Shown one piece after another: positions 1-7,099 of a stretch of DNA of 35,061 nucleotides. The translations under genes were made by a program, and so were the position numbers. The notes beneath the pieces are model-generated. The model was not told where the DNA came from and did no database searches. It saw only the letters and a list, made by a program, of their open reading frames with translations. How positions within the stretch are numbered: the stretch's first letter is position 1; every line of letters begins with the position of its first letter. This DNA comes from an uncultured Brevundimonas sp. (GTDB lineage: Bacteria > Pseudomonadota > Alphaproteobacteria > Caulobacterales > Caulobacteraceae), in contig NZ_CALMZS010000064.1 in assembly GCF_937870815.1 (NCBI RefSeq), positions 1 through 35,061 of the forward strand, written 5' to 3'.

Positions 1-747
1 GCCATCATCGAGGGCTTCCAGTCCTATGAGGACGAGACGCTGTGGCACTACGAGGCGGGGGTCAAGTCGCGCTTCGGCGGCATGACCGTCAACGCCGCCG
101 CCTTCTACACCGACATCGAGAACCTGCAGACCACCCTGGACGCCGGCTCCTGCTCGTCGCGGGTCGTGTTCAACGTGCCCAAGGCGCACACCATGGGCCT
201 GGAGGCGGAGCTTTCCGGCGAGATCGCGCCGGGCCTGGACATCGGGGTGTCCGGCAGCTGGGTCGAGGCCGAGTTCGATTCCACCGTCCGCGACGGCCTT
301 GGAAACGTCATCGGCGGCATCCGCGAGGGCAACCGCCTGCCGTCGGTTCCGGAGTTCCAGGTTTCGCTGAACGCCACCTACACCTGGCAGGCGGCCCCGA
401 ACGCCGACGGCTATGTCACCGTCTCCTTCCAGCACGTCGGCAGCCGCTACACCCAGGCCAGCGACCAGGAGAACAACCCGCGCAGCTTCGTTTCGGGCCT
501 GCCGTTCGGAGGCGCGTCCGGCGCGGACGCCACGGTTCTCGACCTGGAGCTGCCCGGCTACGAGATCGTCAATCTCAGCGCGGGCGTGGAGATGGACAGC
601 GGCCTCGACCTCGTCGTCTATGTGAACAACGTCTTCGATGAGAACCCGCTGCTGTCGTTCGACCGCGAGCGCGGCGGCCGGGCCCGCCTCGGCTACACCG
701 TGGGCCAGCCGCGCATCGTCGGCCTGACCGTGCGCAAGGCCTTCTGA
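1..747 (+). CDS. TonB-dependent receptor, C-terminal part (5' end outside window)
   Basis: The frame is open from the first base and ends in TGA at 745-747, so about 248 residues of the C-terminal beta-barrel are visible. Alternating aromatic and polar beta-strand segments (WHYEAGVKSRF, AAFYTDIENLQ, YVNNVFDENPLL) and a final strand ending in VGLTVRKAF, with a terminal Phe, are typical of outer-membrane TonB-dependent receptors. The plug domain and TonB box lie upstream of the window. These receptors import iron chelates, vitamin B12 or carbohydrates using TonB/ExbBD energy. The PepSY membrane protein that follows on the same strand often accompanies ferric-siderophore receptors, so an iron-related substrate is a reasonable inference, but it cannot be read from this fragment. 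Confidence 0.88.
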   Translation, partial: AIIEGFQSYEDETLWHYEAGVKSRFGGMTVNAAAFYTDIENLQTTLDAGSCSSRVVFNVPKAHTMGLEAELSGEIAPGLDIGVSGSWVEAEFDSTVRDGLGNVIGGIREGNRLPSVPEFQVSLNATYTWQAAPNADGYVTVSFQHVGSRYTQASDQENNPRSFVSGLPFGGASGADATVLDLELPGYEIVNLSAGVEMDSGLDLVVYVNNVFDENPLLSFDRERGGRARLGYTVGQPRIVGLTVRKAF

Positions 748-751
748 AGCG

Positions 752-809
752 GTCCGGGCCGGGAAGGCGCGGGCGCCCGTCGCCCAACGGTCGCGCCGCC
801 TTCCCGGAC
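752..809 (+). terminator. GC-rich hairpin after the TonB receptor gene
   Basis: The arm beginning GTCCGGG at 752 and running through AAGGCGCG pairs imperfectly with the arm at 792-809 ending CCCGGAC. No T-tract follows. It may be an intrinsic-like or processing hairpin between the receptor and the PepSY gene. Confidence 0.35.
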
Positions 810-883
810 TCCTCCCCCGACGGGGTGACGGGGGCGGGCCGGCCGTCTAACACTTCCCGGCCCGGGCCCGTTCGCCGGGCCGG

Positions 884-1624
884 ATGAAGGCGGTCATGAA
901 GGTTCTCAAGCTCTCGACCCAGCTGCACAAATGGATCGCCCTGGTGGTCGGCCTCCAGGTCCTGTTCTGGGTCGGCGGCGGCCTGGTGATGACCGCCATC
1001 CCGATCGAGACGGTGCGCAGCGAACATCGCGTGGCCGAACCGAAGCCGGAGCCGCTCGCCCTGGGCGGCCTGCCGGCCCTCGGCGAGATCGCCCGGCGCG
1101 CCGGCGTGGCCCCCGTGGCGGCGGAATTGCGCGCCACCCCCCGGGGCCCGGCCTGGACGCTGCAGCCCGCCGGCGGCGAGCCGGTCATCGTATCGGCCCT
1201 GACCGGCCGGCCCTTCGGTCCGCTGTCGCCCGCCGAGGCCTCGGCCTTCGCCCGCCGCGCCTACCGCGGAACGGCGACGGTGTCGGGCGTCGCCCTGTTG
1301 CCCGAGGCCCCCGAGGAGACGGGCCGCGCCGGGCCGCTGTGGCGCGTGGATTTCGCCGACCGCGAAAGGACCAGCTTCTACCTGTCTCCGGCCACCGGCG
1401 AGGTGGTGACCCGCCGCTCCGGGGTCTGGCGGCTCTTCGACTTCTTCTGGCGTCTGCATGTCATGGACTGGGACGACGGCGAGGATTTCAACCACCCCCT
1501 GATCATCGTCACCACGGCCCTGACCCTGGGCGTCGTCGTTTCGGGGATCGTGCTTCTCTGGATCCGGCTGGCGCGCGACGTGAAGACGCTCCGGGCGTCC
1601 CGGCGCCCCGCCCGCCCGGAGTGA
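884..1624 (+). CDS. PepSY domain-containing membrane protein
   Basis: This 246-residue protein starts with a charged tail and a membrane segment (WIALVVGLQVLFWVGGGLVM, roughly residues 18-37). A periplasmic PepSY-like region follows, with the DFADRERTSFYLSPATGEVV strand pattern. A second membrane segment lies near the C terminus (LIIVTTALTLGVVVSGIVLL). The HKW motif before the first helix and the RLFDFFWRLHVMDW stretch before the second are typical of PepSY-TM proteins, many of which are linked to siderophore receptors and ferric reduction. An internal ATG at 896 has an AAGG five bases upstream and may be the true start, giving 242 residues. The gene lies 136 bp after the receptor and is probably co-regulated with it. 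The exact role is unknown. Confidence 0.75.
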   Translation: MKAVMKVLKLSTQLHKWIALVVGLQVLFWVGGGLVMTAIPIETVRSEHRVAEPKPEPLALGGLPALGEIARRAGVAPVAAELRATPRGPAWTLQPAGGEPVIVSALTGRPFGPLSPAEASAFARRAYRGTATVSGVALLPEAPEETGRAGPLWRVDFADRERTSFYLSPATGEVVTRRSGVWRLFDFFWRLHVMDWDDGEDFNHPLIIVTTALTLGVVVSGIVLLWIRLARDVKTLRASRRPARPE

Positions 1625-1833
1625 GCCGCCCCCCGGACCCGCAACTCGCCGGGGCCCGGCCGGGGGGAGCCGGTGGCGGCGCCGTCGGTCCGACGACAAA
1701 TTGTCTTCCGCTTCCGGCTCAGACTTTCAGACGGTCAAGCGCCAGGCGGTAGCCCTGGTGCGGCCTCTCTTTTCAGGAAGCGGGCGAATGTAATGGTGGA
1801 ACAGTCAAGCCAACGGGATTGTGTACGCCACGA

Positions 1834-2667
1834 TCAGGCGGCGGCGTTTTCCGCTTCGACGGCGGGCGTCGGCCGGTCAAACGAGGCGGCCCTGGCCGGG
1901 GCGCGGGCCTCACGGCTCGCCAGCCAGGGCAGGGCGCCCATGAACAGGGCCCCGGCCACCGTATTGCCGGCGGTCACCCACAGCAGGTTCCAGCCCGCCC
2001 CGGCCCAGGTCACGCCGTCGGGATGCGGCGACAGCAGCGCCACCGCGAACACGGTCATGTTGGCGATGGAGTGCTCGTAGCCAGAGGCTATGAAGGCGAA
2101 CAGGCACCAGGCGATGGCGATCATCCGCGCCGTTTCGCTGGCGATCCGGCTCGACATCCACAGCGCCAGGCAGACCAGCCAGTTGCACAGGATCGCCCGC
2201 GCGAAGAGCTCGACGGCGCTGGCGTCCATCTTGGCGGCGGCGGCCTTGTAGATGAACTCGCTGGCGGCCCCGGTGATCGCCCCGCCGCCGGCGGTGACGA
2301 AGATCGCGCCCAGCAGCAGGGCGCCCACGAGGTTGCCGACCCAGCTGGCGGCCCAGACCCGGGCGAGCTGGCCGCTGCCGACTTTTCCCTCGAGCCGGCC
2401 CAGAGCCATGATCATGGTGAGGCCGGTGTAGAGTTCCGAACCGGCGAACACGACAAGGATCAGGGCGAGGCCGAAGCTGGCTCCCATCACCAGCGGCCGC
2501 ACGGCGGGATCGAGCACGGATCCGAGGCTGAAGATCAGCAGGATGCCGAAACCGACATAGATGCCGGCGAGCGCGGCGGCGATGAAGTAGCCGAGCGGAT
2601 TGTCCTCGAGCGCCCTGGCCTTGGCGACCGAGAGGTCGGACAATTTGGCGACCGTATCCTTGAACAT
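1834..2667 (-). CDS. nirC: Formate/nitrite transporter (FNT) family channel, probably nitrite uptake
   Basis: This 277-residue inner-membrane protein has the six-helix FNT pattern: PLGYFIAAALAGIYVGFGIL, the GASFGLALILVVFAGSELYTG segment and the later EHSIANMTVF segment. The GSELYTG and EHSIANM loops are the conserved half-helix signatures of FocA/NirC channels. It is the last gene of the minus-strand series nirD-cobA-FNT, 4 bp after cobA, so the substrate is very probably nitrite for the NirBD reductase. FNT members also carry formate or hydrosulfide. The assignment to nitrite rests on the operon and not on selectivity residues. Confidence 0.88.
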   Translation of the reverse strand: MFKDTVAKLSDLSVAKARALEDNPLGYFIAAALAGIYVGFGILLIFSLGSVLDPAVRPLVMGASFGLALILVVFAGSELYTGLTMIMALGRLEGKVGSGQLARVWAASWVGNLVGALLLGAIFVTAGGGAITGAASEFIYKAAAAKMDASAVELFARAILCNWLVCLALWMSSRIASETARMIAIAWCLFAFIASGYEHSIANMTVFAVALLSPHPDGVTWAGAGWNLLWVTAGNTVAGALFMGALPWLASREARAPARAASFDRPTPAVEAENAAA

Positions 2668-2671
2668 GGCG

Positions 2672-3517
2672 TCAGGCCTTCCGTGTCAGGAGGAGGGAAG
2701 CGGGGTTCGGGCGTCGCCGACGAAGGTCGGTCGAAGCTGCGGGCGGCGCGGGCGGAGATGGGGCCACGGCCTCGCCGATCAGCAGCAGGGTCGGGTCGTC
2801 GTCGCTGACGGCGGCCACCAGAAAGGCGAGGGCGTCGAGACGGCCGTGGATGATCCGCTCGGTCGGCAGCGAGACGTCGACCGCGACCATCACCGGGGTG
2901 TCGCCGGTCCGCCCGGCGGCGATGAGGTTGCGGCCGATCTCAGGCGCGGCGGCCCGGCCCATATAGATCGCCAGCGTCGTGTCGGCGGCCGCGAGGGCGG
3001 GCCAGTCGAGCGACAGGGCCTCGCCGTCGCGGGCATGGGCGGTGACAAAGGTCAGTCGGCGGGCCAGTCCGCGCAGGGTCAGGGACACCTGGCCGGAGGC
3101 CGCCGCCGCGCTCGCCGCGGTGACGCCGGGGCAGACGTGGACCCGGATGCCCTGGGCGACGAGATGCGCCATCTCCTCGGTCGAGCGGCCGAAGATCGAG
3201 GGATCGCCGCCCTTGAGCCGCACCACCCGCCGGCCGGCCAGCGCCGCCGCCGTCAATGCATCGTTGATGTCCGGCTGGCGGCGGGAGTGGCGGCCGGATC
3301 GCTTGCCGACGCCGATCCGTTCGACATGGGGCGGGACGAGGGCGAGGACGCCGGGGCCGACGAGGGCGTCATGAAACACCACGTCGCAGCAGGCGATCAG
3401 GCGTGCGGCCTTGCGCGTGAGAAGTTCGGGGTCGCCGGGGCCGGCCCCGACCAGCCACACCTCGCCGGGTCTGATGACCGGTTCTGCGGCGGCGGGGCGA
3501 GGGGGTGACGAGCCCAT
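2672..3517 (-). CDS. cobA: Uroporphyrinogen-III C-methyltransferase (SUMT)
   Basis: The protein is 281 residues, a normal length for a stand-alone SUMT. It converts uroporphyrinogen III to precorrin-2 with two S-adenosylmethionine, the first committed step to sirohaem. Visible motifs in order are [12 protein letters not shown] near residue 24, the [14 protein letters not shown] loop, PGVTAASAAAA, RLTFVTAHA and the TLAIYMG strand, so the fold is complete. It sits between nirD (the nirD stop is 1 bp beyond its start codon) and the FNT channel gene, so it presumably supplies sirohaem for NirB. A second complete SUMT is at 15772-16602, and a truncated third copy is fused to the CysG dehydrogenase domain at 5817-6797. 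Confidence 0.93.
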   Translation of the reverse strand: MGSSPPRPAAAEPVIRPGEVWLVGAGPGDPELLTRKAARLIACCDVVFHDALVGPGVLALVPPHVERIGVGKRSGRHSRRQPDINDALTAAALAGRRVVRLKGGDPSIFGRSTEEMAHLVAQGIRVHVCPGVTAASAAAASGQVSLTLRGLARRLTFVTAHARDGEALSLDWPALAAADTTLAIYMGRAAAPEIGRNLIAAGRTGDTPVMVAVDVSLPTERIIHGRLDALAFLVAAVSDDDPTLLLIGEAVAPSPPAPPAASTDLRRRRPNPASLLLTRKA

Positions 3518-3518
3518 G

Positions 3519-3860
3519 TCAGGCGGCCATCGCCGGCAAGGCGGAGCGGGCCATCAGCACGCGTCCGTCGACCAGGGCCACCGGCAGGGTCGGCACGCAG
3601 CCGCGGTCGGCGCCCTGGGCGTGGCCGGTTTCGAGCGAGATGACCCAGTTGTGCAGCGGACAGGTGACGCTGTCGCCATGCACGATGCCCTGGGCCAGCG
3701 GACCCTTCTTGTGAGGGCAGCGGTTGATCAGGGCATAGACCTGATTTTCGCCGGTACGGAACACCGCCGCCTCCTCCCCGCCGGGGAGGGGCACGGTGCG
3801 TGCGCCCCGCAGGGGAATGTCGGCCAGAGCGCCGATGTCGAGCCAGTCGCCGGTCATCAT
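3519..3860 (-). CDS. nirD: Nitrite reductase small subunit (Rieske-type)
   Basis: This 113-residue protein has a Rieske iron-sulfur motif: Cys48-x-His50 (NRCPHKKGPL) and Cys67-x2-His70 (TCPLHNW). It is the small subunit of the cytoplasmic NADH-dependent assimilatory nitrite reductase NirBD, which reduces nitrite to ammonium. An AGGA/GGGAG-type ribosome site lies just upstream of the double ATG. Unusually, it is not next to nirB. It heads a minus-strand unit (nirD-cobA-FNT) about 3.2 kb away and transcribed in the opposite direction. It has its own attenuator leader (3899-4014), so its expression is expected to depend on NasT. Confidence 0.93.
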   Translation of the reverse strand: MMTGDWLDIGALADIPLRGARTVPLPGGEEAAVFRTGENQVYALINRCPHKKGPLAQGIVHGDSVTCPLHNWVISLETGHAQGADRGCVPTLPVALVDGRVLMARSALPAMAA

Positions 3861-3898
3861 GGTCCTGCTCCCGGTGTCCGGGCCTGGGTCCGAACACG

Positions 3899-3947
3899 AA
3901 AAAAGCCGCTCTCCGACCCCCGCGCTGGCGGGACTCGGACAGCGGCT
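3899..3947 (-). terminator. Intrinsic terminator in the nirD leader (NasT-controlled attenuator)
   Basis: On the minus strand the arm AGCCGCT (3941-3947), followed by TCCGA, pairs with TCGGA and AGCGGCT (3904-3910). An inner CCCGC/GCGGG stem lies between them, and a run of six T (3899-3904) follows directly. It lies between the two hexaloop hairpins and the nirD start, which is the position expected of an attenuator and not of a gene-end terminator. Confidence 0.85.
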
Positions 3948-3967
3948 GTGCTGTCTGTGGTGGAGGT

Positions 3968-4014
3968 CGCCCCGTCATTGGGGCGGCGCTCCGGATGGGA
4001 CGCATCGCTGCGTC
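3968..4014 (-). promoter_or_regulatory. Two-hexaloop ANTAR (NasT) target RNA in the nirD leader
   Basis: Read on the minus strand, the first hairpin (4014-3999) has stem GACGC/GCGTC and loop AGCGAU. The second (3985-3968) has a 6-bp stem CGCCCC/GGGGCG and loop AAUGAC. Both loops are six bases with A at position 1 and G at position 4, the known signature of RNA bound by ANTAR-domain antiterminators. The terminator follows 20 bases later. NasT is encoded just upstream. By analogy with known NasT systems, NasT released from NasS by nitrate or nitrite would bind the hairpins and prevent termination. Confidence 0.85.
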
Positions 4015-4085
4015 AGGACCAAGGTTTGCTCATTCCGGCTGACTTCGCAAGTGCAAAAAATCGGTCGCAACCGCACAGGCGCCGT

Positions 4086-5225
4086 TCAGGGCCGTCCGGG
4101 GGCTCCGAAGCCGGCGATGTAACCATCGACATCGGCCGGATCGAACCGCCGCCCGTCGAAGACGTCGAACGCCGGCGGAGCGGCCGGCCCGAGGCCCAGC
4201 GCCCGCTGATACAGGTCGGGCCGGAACAGGCCGGCGGCCGCCGCCTGGGCCTCACGGCTGGCGGAGACCATGCCCCACCGGACCAGCTGGGCGTAGATCC
4301 ACAGGCCATGGTCGGGAGACGGCGCATTGGCGCCCTCCCGGTGCAACATCAGGAAGTCCGGCGCCTCGACCGGGGGCGTTCCCCGCTGCAGGATCAGGCG
4401 ACCCTCCAGCGCCGGCAGGATACGTTCGGGCGCCAGGTCGAGGTGATCAGGGTGGGCCAGCATCCGGGCCAGGAGCTCATGATTGGCCGGGTCGTCACAC
4501 CAGACGGCGGCGCGGTCGAGCGCCCGGATCAGGCGGTCCTGGGTCTCCGGGTTGGCCTCGGCCCAGTCGGCGCGGACCGCCAGGACCTTCTCCACGCCAC
4601 GGCGCCAGAGATTGACCCCGAGGGCGGCGATCTCGCCCAGGCCCTCGGCCACGGCCAGGCTGCCCCAGGGCTCGCCGGCGATGAAGCCGTCGACTTCTCC
4701 GGCCCGCAGCGCCTCGACCATCAGCGACGGGGGCAGGACGCGCAGGGTCATGTCGCGGTCCGGATCAACGCCCGCCGTCGCCAGCCAGTAGCGCAGCATC
4801 AGGGCATGGCTGGAGAAGCGGTGAACCACGCCGATGACCGGCTTGCGCCGGTGCAGGCCGATGGCCGAGGCGAAGTCGTGGGCCGTGGCGACGGGATCGT
4901 CGACACGGTTGCGGGGTGAGGGGTCAAGCGCCGCCGCGAAGTCGGGGGCCAGGGTCAGGGCGTTGCCGTTCGCCCCCAGCCGGAAGGGCGCCAGAATCCG
5001 CGCCGGCTGCTGGCTGAGGCCGAGGGTCACGGCGACGGCCAGCGGGGCCAGCATGTGGGCGGCCTGCACCTGGCCATAGACCAGCCGGTCGCGCACTGTC
5101 GCCCAGGAGGTGCTGCGCACCAGGGTCAGGTCGAGGCCCTCGTCCTCGGCGAACCCGCCCATCCTCGCGGCCGCCAGGATGGCGCTGTCGGTGAGGGGCA
5201 GGAAGGCGATGGAAAGCGGGATCAC
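4086..5225 (-). CDS. nasS: NasS-type cytoplasmic nitrate/nitrite sensor (NrtA/CmpA-like)
   Basis: This 379-residue protein belongs to the NrtA/CmpA family of nitrate-binding proteins (opening IPLSIAFLPLTDSAILAAA; MLAPLAVAVTLGL; GVVHRFSSHALMLRYWLA; DGFIAGEPWG). It has no signal peptide or lipobox, which fits the soluble sensor NasS better than the periplasmic ABC component. In known alphaproteobacterial systems NasS holds the antiterminator NasT inactive and releases it when it binds nitrate or nitrite. The start is GTG at 5225 and overlaps the nasT stop by 4 bp (GTGA), so the two are translationally coupled. No ABC transporter permease or ATPase is nearby, which supports the sensor role. Confidence 0.87.
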   Translation of the reverse strand: MIPLSIAFLPLTDSAILAAARMGGFAEDEGLDLTLVRSTSWATVRDRLVYGQVQAAHMLAPLAVAVTLGLSQQPARILAPFRLGANGNALTLAPDFAAALDPSPRNRVDDPVATAHDFASAIGLHRRKPVIGVVHRFSSHALMLRYWLATAGVDPDRDMTLRVLPPSLMVEALRAGEVDGFIAGEPWGSLAVAEGLGEIAALGVNLWRRGVEKVLAVRADWAEANPETQDRLIRALDRAAVWCDDPANHELLARMLAHPDHLDLAPERILPALEGRLILQRGTPPVEAPDFLMLHREGANAPSPDHGLWIYAQLVRWGMVSASREAQAAAAGLFRPDLYQRALGLGPAAPPAFDVFDGRRFDPADVDGYIAGFGAPGRP

Positions 5226-5815
5226 CGGACGCCTCCTTGGGGCGGGTCGAGCAGGGCGTGGGCGGTTATCAGGGCGTCGGCGACCTCCACCAGCTTGCGG
5301 CCCTGATTCATCGCCGTCGACCGCAACAGCGCGTAGGCGTCGGGTTCCGACAGGCCGCGCTCCTGCATCAGGATGGCCTTGGCCCGATCGACGATCTTGC
5401 GTTCGGCCAGGGCGGATCGGGCCTCGTCGCGCTCGGCCCGGAGCGCGGAGAAGGCGTTGAACCGCCGGATGGCGAGTTCGAGGATCGGTTTGACGCGCTC
5501 CTTGCGCAGGCCGTCGACGACATAGGCCGAGACACCGGCGTCGATGGCCGCGCCGATCATGGCCTCGTCGGATCGATCGACGAACATGGCGATCGGCCGG
5601 GCGAGGGCGCGGCTCACGGCCAGCATCTCCTCGAGGGCGTCGCGGCTGGGATCGCCGAGGTCCATCAGCACGATGTCGGGGGCCATGCGTTCGAGCCGGG
5701 CGACGAAGGCGCCGTGCGGCGCGACGACCTCGATGTCGTCATAGCCCGCCTCGACCAGTCCATCCTTCAGGATGCTGGCGCGCAGTCCACTGTCATCGAC
5801 GATCGCGATGCGCAT
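5222..5815 (-). CDS. nasT: NasT ANTAR-domain antiterminator
   Basis: This 197-residue protein has an N-terminal pseudo-receiver domain (MRIAIVDDSGLRASILKDGL; the phosphoacceptor region reads DIVLMDLGDPSRD). A C-terminal ANTAR RNA-binding domain spans roughly residues 130-190 (KIVDRAKAILMQERGLSEPD, then AYALLRSTAMNQGRKLVEVA). ANTAR proteins stabilise two-hairpin RNA structures and stop formation of a downstream terminator. Two such targets occur in this window, before nirD and before nirB. The gene lies 1 bp after the truncated cysG and overlaps nasS, so the order cysG-nasT-nasS forms one unit that could also read through into the nirD leader. Confidence 0.93.
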   Translation of the reverse strand: MRIAIVDDSGLRASILKDGLVEAGYDDIEVVAPHGAFVARLERMAPDIVLMDLGDPSRDALEEMLAVSRALARPIAMFVDRSDEAMIGAAIDAGVSAYVVDGLRKERVKPILELAIRRFNAFSALRAERDEARSALAERKIVDRAKAILMQERGLSEPDAYALLRSTAMNQGRKLVEVADALITAHALLDPPQGGVR

Positions 5816-5816
5816 G

Positions 5817-6797
5817 TCAGCCGTCGGTCAGGCCGGGGACGACGGTGACGACGACCCCGGCGGCTTCCAGGGCGGCCTGTTCGCGGCGTCCGGGCTCGCC
5901 CGGATCGCCGGCGTGCAGGCGGACCACCCGGCAGCCGGAGGCCGCCTCGCGGACCATCAGGGCCTCGACCTCCGCCTCCGGGATTGCCCCGACGGGCCCG
6001 AGCGAAATCCGCGACGCATCGCGCCGCGCCCGGGCCAGGACCGCGTCGCCGACGGCGTCGTCGTGGATCAACAGGTCGGCGTCCTGCAGGGTGGCGAGGG
6101 CCTTGAGCGTCAGCAGTTCCGGATCGCCGGGCCCGGCGCCGACGATCGCCACAGAGCCGGCGCCGGGTTCCGAAGCCTCGAGCTCGCGCAGGATTTCGCG
6201 GCGGGCCTCGTCGAGACGTCCGGCCGCCGCCAGGTCCGCCGCGGCGCCTCGAAAGGCGCGCTCCCAGAAGCGGCGGCGGGCGAGGAAGTCCGGGACCGAG
6301 GCCTTGACGGTGTCACGCAGCTCGCCGGCCAGACTGGCCAGGGCGCCGACGGAGGCGGGCACGACAGCCTCGATCCGGGCGCGCAGGTCGCGGGCGAGGA
6401 TCGGGGCCGCGCCGCTCGTGGCGATGGCGACCACGACCTGATCGCGGTCGATCAGGGCCGGGGTGTGGAAGTCGCTCAGCGCCGGCCGGTCGACGACATT
6501 GACCATCGCTCCGGCCCTCCGGGCCTCGGCGGCGAGACGCGCGGCCTCGCCCTCGTCCTCTACGGCGATGAACACCAGCCGGGCTCCGGCGAAATCGGCC
6601 GGGCCGGGCATGCGGCGCTCGGGCGCGGGGGCGGATCGGGGCGTGACCTCCGCCGCCGGGGCCTCGCCGGGCGCGAACCAGACCAGCGTCGCGGGAGTGG
6701 TCAGGAACAGACGCAGCTTGGCGAGGGCGGGCTCTCCGGCGCCGACGATCACCACCCGGGCAGGGTCCATCGGCAGGGCGGCGAGGAAGACACGCAT
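5817..6797 (-). CDS. cysG: CysG-like sirohaem synthase with intact dehydrogenase domain and truncated methyltransferase domain
   Basis: The first ~210 residues are a CysG-B/Met8-type precorrin-2 dehydrogenase/ferrochelatase: a nucleotide-binding VVIVGAGEPALAKLRLFL start, then VNVVDRPALSDFHTPALIDR and VVVAIATSGAAPILARDLRA. A SUMT-type domain then begins ([33 protein letters not shown]). It ends at VVPGLTDG-stop, about residue 326, where CysG proteins usually continue for another 130 residues. The GGDPFxFGRGGEE loop is also degenerate (HAGDPGEPGRREQ). The methyltransferase half is therefore probably inactive, and two complete SUMTs nearby could replace it. The start at 6797 is chosen for its GGAG site at 6807-6810. 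The frame is open further upstream to 7004, but that stretch shows no family-like sequence. Confidence 0.87.
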   Translation of the reverse strand: MRVFLAALPMDPARVVIVGAGEPALAKLRLFLTTPATLVWFAPGEAPAAEVTPRSAPAPERRMPGPADFAGARLVFIAVEDEGEAARLAAEARRAGAMVNVVDRPALSDFHTPALIDRDQVVVAIATSGAAPILARDLRARIEAVVPASVGALASLAGELRDTVKASVPDFLARRRFWERAFRGAAADLAAAGRLDEARREILRELEASEPGAGSVAIVGAGPGDPELLTLKALATLQDADLLIHDDAVGDAVLARARRDASRISLGPVGAIPEAEVEALMVREAASGCRVVRLHAGDPGEPGRREQAALEAAGVVVTVVPGLTDG

Positions 6798-6872
6798 GGC
6801 GGTCGGCTCCGGGGACGGTACGCGGGGGAGGGCGGGCGCGCGATGATGGGCGCAAAATCCGGACGTCGGGAA

Positions 6873-6888
6873 GGGACTTTTTGTTGCA
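6873..6888 (+). promoter_or_regulatory. Candidate sigma-54 promoter for the nirB leader
   Basis: GGGACTTTTTGTTGCA has GG at the -24 position, a 10-base spacer and TTGCA around -12. It would start transcription near 6899, about 40 bases before the first leader hairpin. The -24 element is otherwise imperfect. The adjacent dyad TTGCAGTGCAA could instead be an operator. Nitrogen-assimilation genes are often NtrC/sigma-54 dependent, but that is inference here. Confidence 0.35.
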
Positions 6889-6938
6889 GTGCAAAATTTG
6901 GGCTTGCCGATCCGCCGGGAACGAGGCACCGTCCACGG

Positions 6939-6996
6939 GCGGGCAAGGCTGCCCGCGCAAATTTCGTCCGGCCGCCCACTGTCGGGACGTCCGGAC
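6939..6996 (+). promoter_or_regulatory. Two-hexaloop ANTAR (NasT) target RNA in the nirB leader
   Basis: The first hairpin (6939-6956) has the 6-bp stem GCGGGC/GCCCGC and loop AAGGCU. The second (6966-6996) has an outer stem GUCCGG/CCGGAC, an inner stem CGCCC/GGG-a-CG and loop ACUGUC. Both loops are hexamers with A1 and G4, as in the nirD leader. Stem sequences differ completely between the two leaders while loop rules and layout are kept, which argues for selection on structure. Confidence 0.85.
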
Positions 6997-7030
6997 CATC
7001 GCACCCCCCCCGGGGTGATCGGTGAATGGC

Positions 7031-7081
7031 AAGGCCGCCATGCAGGCGCTGGGAAACCGGCGTCCGCATGGCGGCCTTTTT
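7031..7081 (+). terminator. Intrinsic terminator in the nirB leader (NasT-controlled attenuator)
   Basis: A perfect 13-bp stem, AAGGCCGCCATGC (7031-7043) with GCATGGCGGCCTT (7066-7078), runs into five T at 7077-7081. It sits 18 bases before the nirB start codon at 7100, so unless antitermination occurs it would stop transcription before nirB. Confidence 0.87.
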
Positions 7082-7099
7082 CGTTTCTGGAGCGACGCG

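Noticed and set aside
575..1699. Long open frames antisense to real genes here and throughout the window
   Set aside because: They arise from GC-rich codon bias, are rich in Arg/Gly/Pro, match no family pattern and overlap well-supported genes.
1625..1833. Gap between two convergent genes with the palindrome GACAAATTGTC (1695-1705), resembling AGATTGTCTTTG near 16677
   Set aside because: It lies between gene ends, so an operator role is unlikely; similarity to the second site is short and no gene or clear terminator is seen.
7022..7099. N-terminal extension of NirB from a GTG at 7022
   Set aside because: The extension would encode the attenuator stem, has no ribosome site as good as that of ATG 7100 and shows no family-like sequence.
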